Assembly (NCBI GenBank): GCA_025361325.1
Contig: JANYAL010000220.1
Location: 1 to 9,693 of the forward strand
From: Bacteroidota bacterium
GTDB taxonomy: Bacteria > Bacteroidota > Bacteroidia > Chitinophagales > Chitinophagaceae
Length of the DNA stretch: 9,693 bases
Direction of reading: 5' to 3'
This document shows, in pieces, positions 5,067 through 9,693 of this stretch (the stretch's first letter is position 1; each line of letters opens with the position of its first letter). The translations under genes and the position numbers were made by a program. The notes below the pieces were generated by a model. It was not told the origin of the DNA. It did no database searches and worked only from the letters and a program-made list of their open reading frames with translations.

Positions 5067-8012
5067 ATGCGGAATAGCCTGATCTTTCTACTGCTTCTAA
5101 TAGGAACCGAATCTTATGCACAGCAAAATGCTGCAGAACACTGGGCTGACAGTGTACTGCGGACACTCAGCCCTGATGAACAGATAGCCCAGTTGATGAT
5201 AATCAGACTTTCTTCCTATGATACTAGGACCAAAACAGTAAGTTTTTATGATGGCCTGGCGGACAGCCTGGTCAGGAGATACAATGTAGGCGGTATCTGC
5301 GCCTTTCAGGGAAGCCCGGTTAGACAGGCTATGGCCTTCAATACTTTACAGGCTAAGGCAAAAACACCATTACTCATGTGCATAGATGCCGAATGGGGAG
5401 TAGGCATGCGGATGACTGACAGCGTCCTCCCCCTGCCCAGACAGATGATGCTGGGTGCTATCAGTGATTCCAATATTATTTATCAATACGGAAAAATTGT
5501 GGCAGAACAATGTAAACGGGTGGGTATACAGGTGAATTACGCGCCCGTTGTGGACATAAATAATAACCCCGAAAACCCGGTGATCAATGAACGGAGTTTC
5601 GGGGAGGATAAGTATAAGGTTGCCCTTTTTGGCATAAAATACATGCAGGGTATGCAGGACCAGGGTATTATGGCATGTGCCAAACATTTTCCCGGCCACG
5701 GAGATGTTTCCGTTGACTCCCATCTCGACCTGCCGGTTATCAGGAAAACAATGGCCCAACTTGATTCATTGGAGTTATATCCCTTCCGGCAGATCTTCCG
5801 TGCCGGGGTAGGAAGTGTTATGATCGCCCACTTGTTCATCCCCTCCATTGACAGTACTCTGAACCGGGCAACTTCCATCTCCAAAAAGAATGTGACAGAC
5901 CTGATGAGAAATGAACTGGGCTACCAGGGCCTGACCTTCACCGACGCGCTGGGCATGCAGGGGGTCAACAAATATTTCCCGGGCGGGGAATCTTCCGTTC
6001 AGTCATTGATCGCCGGTAATGATATGTTATGCCTTCCCCCGGATGTACCCCTGGCAATCAATAAGATCAAGGCCGCTATCTCAGAGAATAAACTCAGCTG
6101 GGCCGATATTGAAAAGCATTGCAGGAAAGTATTGTTGGCAAAATATAAATATGGTCTGTCCAGATTAAAACCCGTCAATACGGAGAACCTTACCAATGAC
6201 CTGAACAGTAAAGTAAGTGGAATGAGAAGGCTGATCGCTGAAAATGCACTCACCATACTGAAGAAAACGGATAGTGTTTTCTTCCCGATGCCGGCACCGG
6301 AGAACCCCAAAGAGAATGATGTGGCCTATGTAAGTGTAGGCATGAACACCGACAATGCCTTTGCCTATCGCATCCGGAATGAATACAGGGCCGATGTATT
6401 TTATTTTGACTACAAGCGCGACTCGACGGGTATGCAGTCCATGATCGACCTGATCAAATGCTACAAGAAGATCATCATCGGCATCCATAATTATAACCAC
6501 GTGCCGGCAAATAATTTTGGTATCAGTAATGCGGCGGTAGAACTGGTGAACCGCTTACAACAGGAAACAAGGTCTATCACTTTTGTATTTGGAAACCCAT
6601 ATGCCATCAAGAACTGGTGCCATGCAAAGAACCTGGTGGCCTGCTATGAGGATGATGAGATCATTCAGCATACCGCATTAGACCTGTTCCAGGGAAAGAT
6701 TGCCGCAAAAGGAAGATTGCCGGTGACCGTATGCCCGGAATATACTTTCGGAAGCGGACTCTTAAGTGAAGCCGGTTTTTTCCCCCATATCAATCCACAG
6801 GAGGCCGGGCTAAAGCTGGATAAATTACAGGTTATTGATTCCATTGCCAATGATGCTATCGCAAAGGGTGCAACACCTGGTTGTGTGGTGCTGGTGGCCA
6901 GGGGCGGCAGGATATTCTTCCAAAAAGCATATGGGCATATGAGTTATCATGATGATACTCCCGTAAAAACGGAAACAATATATGATATGGCATCCGTGAC
7001 CAAGATCTGTGCCACCACCATCTCCCTGATGAAATTATACGATGAGGGAAAATTGAACCTGAAGAAGACCCTGGGCGATTACCTTCCCTGGGTAAGGGGG
7101 ACCAATAAAGAGAATTTAGTTATTGAGCAGATCCTGCTCCACCAGGCGGGGCTGGTAGCCTATATACCGTTCTATAAAGAGACCCTGGATTCCAAAGGCG
7201 TGCCCAGCCCGAAGTTATTCTCCCCGGTACAAAACGACTCCTTCCATATCCGTGTGGCCCAGCATCTCTTCATGCGAAACGACTGGAAGGACACCCTGTA
7301 TAAGCGTATCCTGCAAAGCCCGCTGGGTCCTTCCCATAAATATGTGTACAGTGATAATGATTTCATTTTCCTGGGAAAGGTGGTGGAGGCCTTAAGTGGT
7401 TTGCCCCTTGAACAATATGTAATAAAGGAATTATACACCCCGCTTGGACTAACCTCGGCCGGATTCAAACCCCTGGAGCGTTTTTCCCCCGACAGGATAG
7501 CGCCCACGGAACAGGAAAAATATTTCAGGCTCCAGCTTTTACAGGGTGATGTGCACGACCCCGGAGCTGCCATGTTTGGCGGCGTGGCGGGCCATGCCGG
7601 GCTCTTCAGCGACGCAAATGATATTGCGGTCATTATGCAGATGCTGGTAAACGGCGGAACCTTCAATGGCAAAAGGTTCCTCAACGAGGAAACAGTTAAA
7701 CTCTTCACCCGCTATCACAGCGATATCAGCAGGCGCGGTTATGGTTTTGACAAACCGGAAAAGGACAATCTCATCCGTACTGAACCCTACCCCTGCCTGC
7801 TGGCCTCACCGCTAACGTTTGGGCATACCGGTTATACAGGTACCTGCACCTGGGCCGACCCTGCCTATAACCTCGTATTCGTCATGCTTTGCAACCGCGT
7901 GAACCCGGACGGCGGAGATAATCTAAAGCTGCTGAAGATGAATGTAAGGGGAAAGATCCAGGAGGCCATCTATAAAGCAATGGGTGTTTCCATCTTTGGC
8001 ATTAATTTTTAA
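5067..8012 (+). CDS. Secreted GH3 (NagZ-type) beta-N-acetylhexosaminidase fused to a serine beta-lactamase-like hydrolase
   Basis: This 981-residue two-enzyme fusion starts at ATG 5067 with a signal peptide (MRNSLIFLLLLIG..., likely cut after SYA at residue 18). No lipobox Cys is present, so it is probably periplasmic. Residues about 25-370 form a GH3 TIM barrel of the NagZ type. It carries KHFPGHGD (206-213), the catalytic Asp-Ser-His dyad motif (217-219) and the likely nucleophile Asp293 in FTDALGM. Residues about 395-560 resemble the GH3 C-terminal alpha/beta domain. Residues about 580-975 are a class C beta-lactamase/PBP-like domain with SVTK (Ser643, Lys646), YSD (761-763, in the YxN position) and HTG (920-922, in the KTG position). 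The GH3 part should remove GlcNAc from peptidoglycan or muropeptides. The hydrolase substrate is unknown and could be a D-amino-acid peptide or an ester. Both active sites look intact. The gene lies 63 bases from divergent mutL and 11 bases before acs. Confidence 0.92.
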   Translation: MRNSLIFLLLLIGTESYAQQNAAEHWADSVLRTLSPDEQIAQLMIIRLSSYDTRTKTVSFYDGLADSLVRRYNVGGICAFQGSPVRQAMAFNTLQAKAKTPLLMCIDAEWGVGMRMTDSVLPLPRQMMLGAISDSNIIYQYGKIVAEQCKRVGIQVNYAPVVDINNNPENPVINERSFGEDKYKVALFGIKYMQGMQDQGIMACAKHFPGHGDVSVDSHLDLPVIRKTMAQLDSLELYPFRQIFRAGVGSVMIAHLFIPSIDSTLNRATSISKKNVTDLMRNELGYQGLTFTDALGMQGVNKYFPGGESSVQSLIAGNDMLCLPPDVPLAINKIKAAISENKLSWADIEKHCRKVLLAKYKYGLSRLKPVNTENLTNDLNSKVSGMRRLIAENALTILKKTDSVFFPMPAPENPKENDVAYVSVGMNTDNAFAYRIRNEYRADVFYFDYKRDSTGMQSMIDLIKCYKKIIIGIHNYNHVPANNFGISNAAVELVNRLQQETRSITFVFGNPYAIKNWCHAKNLVACYEDDEIIQHTALDLFQGKIAAKGRLPVTVCPEYTFGSGLLSEAGFFPHINPQEAGLKLDKLQVIDSIANDAIAKGATPGCVVLVARGGRIFFQKAYGHMSYHDDTPVKTETIYDMASVTKICATTISLMKLYDEGKLNLKKTLGDYLPWVRGTNKENLVIEQILLHQAGLVAYIPFYKETLDSKGVPSPKLFSPVQNDSFHIRVAQHLFMRNDWKDTLYKRILQSPLGPSHKYVYSDNDFIFLGKVVEALSGLPLEQYVIKELYTPLGLTSAGFKPLERFSPDRIAPTEQEKYFRLQLLQGDVHDPGAAMFGGVAGHAGLFSDANDIAVIMQMLVNGGTFNGKRFLNEETVKLFTRYHSDISRRGYGFDKPEKDNLIRTEPYPCLLASPLTFGHTGYTGTCTWADPAYNLVFVMLCNRVNPDGGDNLKLLKMNVRGKIQEAIYKAMGVSIFGINF

Positions 8013-8023
8013 AACAAGATCTT

Positions 8024-9693
8024 ATGTTACCATATCCTTATCAGATCAGGTCACTGGAAGAATATCATGCTGCCTATGAACAAAGCATAGAGGACCCGTC
8101 CGCTTTCTGGTCGGGGGTGGCTGAAAATTTTACCTGGAAGAAGAAATGGGATACCGTGCTGGACTGGAACTTTACCGAGCCAAAAGCAGAATGGTTCAAA
8201 GGAGCAAAGCTGAACATCACTGAAAACTGCATCGACAGACACCTGACTGAACGGGGAGAAAAACCTGCCATCATCTGGGAACCCAACCTACCTGATGACA
8301 GAACCAGGGTGGTTACCTATGCCAGGCTGCATAAGCGGGTATGCCAGTTTGCCCAGGTACTGAAGAATAATGGGGTAAAGAAGGGAGACCGTGTTTGCAT
8401 ATACATGGGCATGATACCCGAGCTCGCCTATGCGGTCCTGGGTTGTGCCAGGATAGGCGCCATTCACAGTGTGATATTCGGCGGTTTCTCTGCTCAAAGC
8501 ATTGCCGACAGGCTCTATGATGCCCAGGCCGAATACATCGTTACCTGCGACGGCGCATACCGGGGCGGAAAAGATATCCCCCTGAAAAGCGTCATCGATG
8601 ATGCCCTAATCGGTAATCATATAGTCAAGCGGGTGATCGTATATACCCGCACGAGAACACCGGTGAGTATGATCAAGGGCAGGGATGTATGGTGGGAAGA
8701 TGAGATGGAACATGCCGAATCGCAGATCGAGAAGGATGGGGTCATCTCCTTCCCGGCTGAAGAAATGGATGCCGAAGACCCCCTGTTCATCTTATATACC
8801 AGCGGCAGTACCGGAAAACCCAAAGGCGTGGTGCACAGCGCTGCGGGCTACATGGTCTGGACCACCTATACTTTTGTAAATGTATTTCAATACCAGCCCG
8901 GAGAAGTGCATTTTTGTACCGCCGATATCGGATGGATCACCGGGCACAGCTATATCCTGTACGGCCCCCTCAGCGCCGGCGCCACTTCACTGATGTTCGA
9001 GGGAATTCCCACGTGGCCAGATCCGGGAAGATTCTGGGATATAGTGGACAAACACAAAGTGAATATCCTGTATACCGCGCCCACAGCCATCAGGAGCTTG
9101 ATGGGATTTGGCACCCCACCCGTGGAAGGAAAATACCTGGGCTCTTTGCGCGTACTCGGAACCGTTGGCGAACCCATCAACGAAGAGGCCTGGCACTGGT
9201 ATGACAACAATATCGGGAAGAACAGATGCCCCATCGTGGACACCTGGTGGCAGACAGAAACAGGCGGCATACTGATCTCCAACCTGGCGGGGATCACACC
9301 TTCCATTCCCTCCTGGGCCTCACTACCCTTGCCGGGCGTGCAACCGGTAATCGTGGATGAGAACGGACAGGAGGCCATGCCGGATGACAAGGGAATCATA
9401 AAAGGTAATCTATGCATCAAAGCACCCTGGCCCGCAATCATCCGAACCACCTACGGTGACCATGAACGCTGCCGCACCAATTATTTTGCAGCTTACCCCG
9501 GCCTTTACTTTACCGGTGATGGCGCACTGAAGGATGGGGCGGGCAATTATCGCATTACCGGCAGGGTGGATGATGTATTGAATGTGAGCGGCCACCGAAT
9601 AGGGACGGCCGAAGTGGAGAATGCCATCAACATGCATACCGGGGTCGTGGAAAGTGCCGTAGTGGGTTACCCGCATGATATTAAAGGGCAGGG
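8024..9693 (+). CDS. acs: Acetyl-CoA synthetase (AMP-forming), 5' part
   Basis: The reading frame from ATG 8024 (MLPYPYQIRSLEEYHAAYEQ) stays open to the window edge, giving 556 residues of a family usually about 630-660 long. The enzyme turns acetate, ATP and CoA into acetyl-CoA in the cytoplasm through an acetyl-AMP intermediate. Adenylate-forming motifs appear in order: the P-loop YTSGSTGKPKG (258-268), DTWWQTETGG (406-415), YFTGD (495-499) and GRVDDVLNVSGHRIG (513-527). The second Trp of DTWW (Trp409) matches the residue that restricts the pocket of Acs to acetate, so acetate rather than a longer acid is likely. The N-terminal ACAS-type segment (WKKKWDTVLDWNF) and the GGKDIPLK region also fit Acs. 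The catalytic Lys motif near the C-terminus (PKTRSGKI-like) lies outside the window. The 11-base gap from the upstream gene, with no Shine-Dalgarno or terminator, suggests co-transcription. Confidence 0.95.
   Translation, partial: MLPYPYQIRSLEEYHAAYEQSIEDPSAFWSGVAENFTWKKKWDTVLDWNFTEPKAEWFKGAKLNITENCIDRHLTERGEKPAIIWEPNLPDDRTRVVTYARLHKRVCQFAQVLKNNGVKKGDRVCIYMGMIPELAYAVLGCARIGAIHSVIFGGFSAQSIADRLYDAQAEYIVTCDGAYRGGKDIPLKSVIDDALIGNHIVKRVIVYTRTRTPVSMIKGRDVWWEDEMEHAESQIEKDGVISFPAEEMDAEDPLFILYTSGSTGKPKGVVHSAAGYMVWTTYTFVNVFQYQPGEVHFCTADIGWITGHSYILYGPLSAGATSLMFEGIPTWPDPGRFWDIVDKHKVNILYTAPTAIRSLMGFGTPPVEGKYLGSLRVLGTVGEPINEEAWHWYDNNIGKNRCPIVDTWWQTETGGILISNLAGITPSIPSWASLPLPGVQPVIVDENGQEAMPDDKGIIKGNLCIKAPWPAIIRTTYGDHERCRTNYFAAYPGLYFTGDGALKDGAGNYRITGRVDDVLNVSGHRIGTAEVENAINMHTGVVESAVVGYPHDIKGQ

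Noticed and set aside
7172..7708. A 178-residue minus-strand frame opposite the serine hydrolase domain
   Set aside because: Its composition is that of an antisense shadow, rich in Ser, Pro and Leu, with no known fold; the plus strand encodes conserved beta-lactamase-like motifs across the same region.
8950..9676. Minus-strand frames at 8950-9450 and 9410-9676, and a plus frame at 8914-9204
   Set aside because: All sit within acs, whose conserved motifs run through this region in another frame.

Overview
The window looks like a stretch of chromosome from a Bacteroidota bacterium, most likely the Chitinophagaceae or a near relative. The grounds are a secreted PKD-repeat protein ending in a type IX secretion (T9SS type A) sorting domain, a GH3 (NagZ-type) plus serine beta-lactamase-like fusion of the kind common in that phylum, gene starts without Shine-Dalgarno sequences, and a TAnnTTTG promoter box upstream of mutL. 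No phage, IS element, CRISPR array, tRNA or rRNA gene was seen. Genes are dense and no gap exceeds about 75 bases.

Layout from left to right: (1) bases 2-595 hold the C-terminal part of a D-alanyl-D-alanine carboxypeptidase/endopeptidase of the PBP4 (DacB) family, cut by the window edge. (2) Bases 669-3122 encode a large secreted protein with seven canonical PKD modules, one eroded eighth module and a T9SS sorting domain. A run of ten G residues lies just after its signal peptide. (3) A strong symmetrical hairpin flanked by A8 and T7 (3132-3167) separates it from the convergent mutL gene. (4) mutL (5003-3183, minus strand) starts at a TTG codon and lacks the recognisable C-terminal endonuclease motif. 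(5) Divergent from mutL, 5067-8012 encodes a secreted 981-residue GH3/serine hydrolase fusion. (6) Only 11 bases later an acetyl-CoA synthetase gene (acs) begins at 8024 and runs off the right edge. It has no stop codon in the window, so a search limited to closed reading frames would miss it.

Two envelope-active enzymes (DacB-like and GH3/serine hydrolase) flank a surface adhesin-like protein and a mismatch-repair gene. The GH3 fusion and acs are probably co-transcribed. A possible metabolic link is that amino-sugar recycling releases acetate that Acs could activate, but this is inference. The most interesting signal is the G10 tract, where gain or loss of one G would truncate the surface protein almost at once. 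This makes it a candidate phase-variable (contingency) locus, although a sequencing error must be excluded. I found no convincing evidence for a wholly new multi-gene system.
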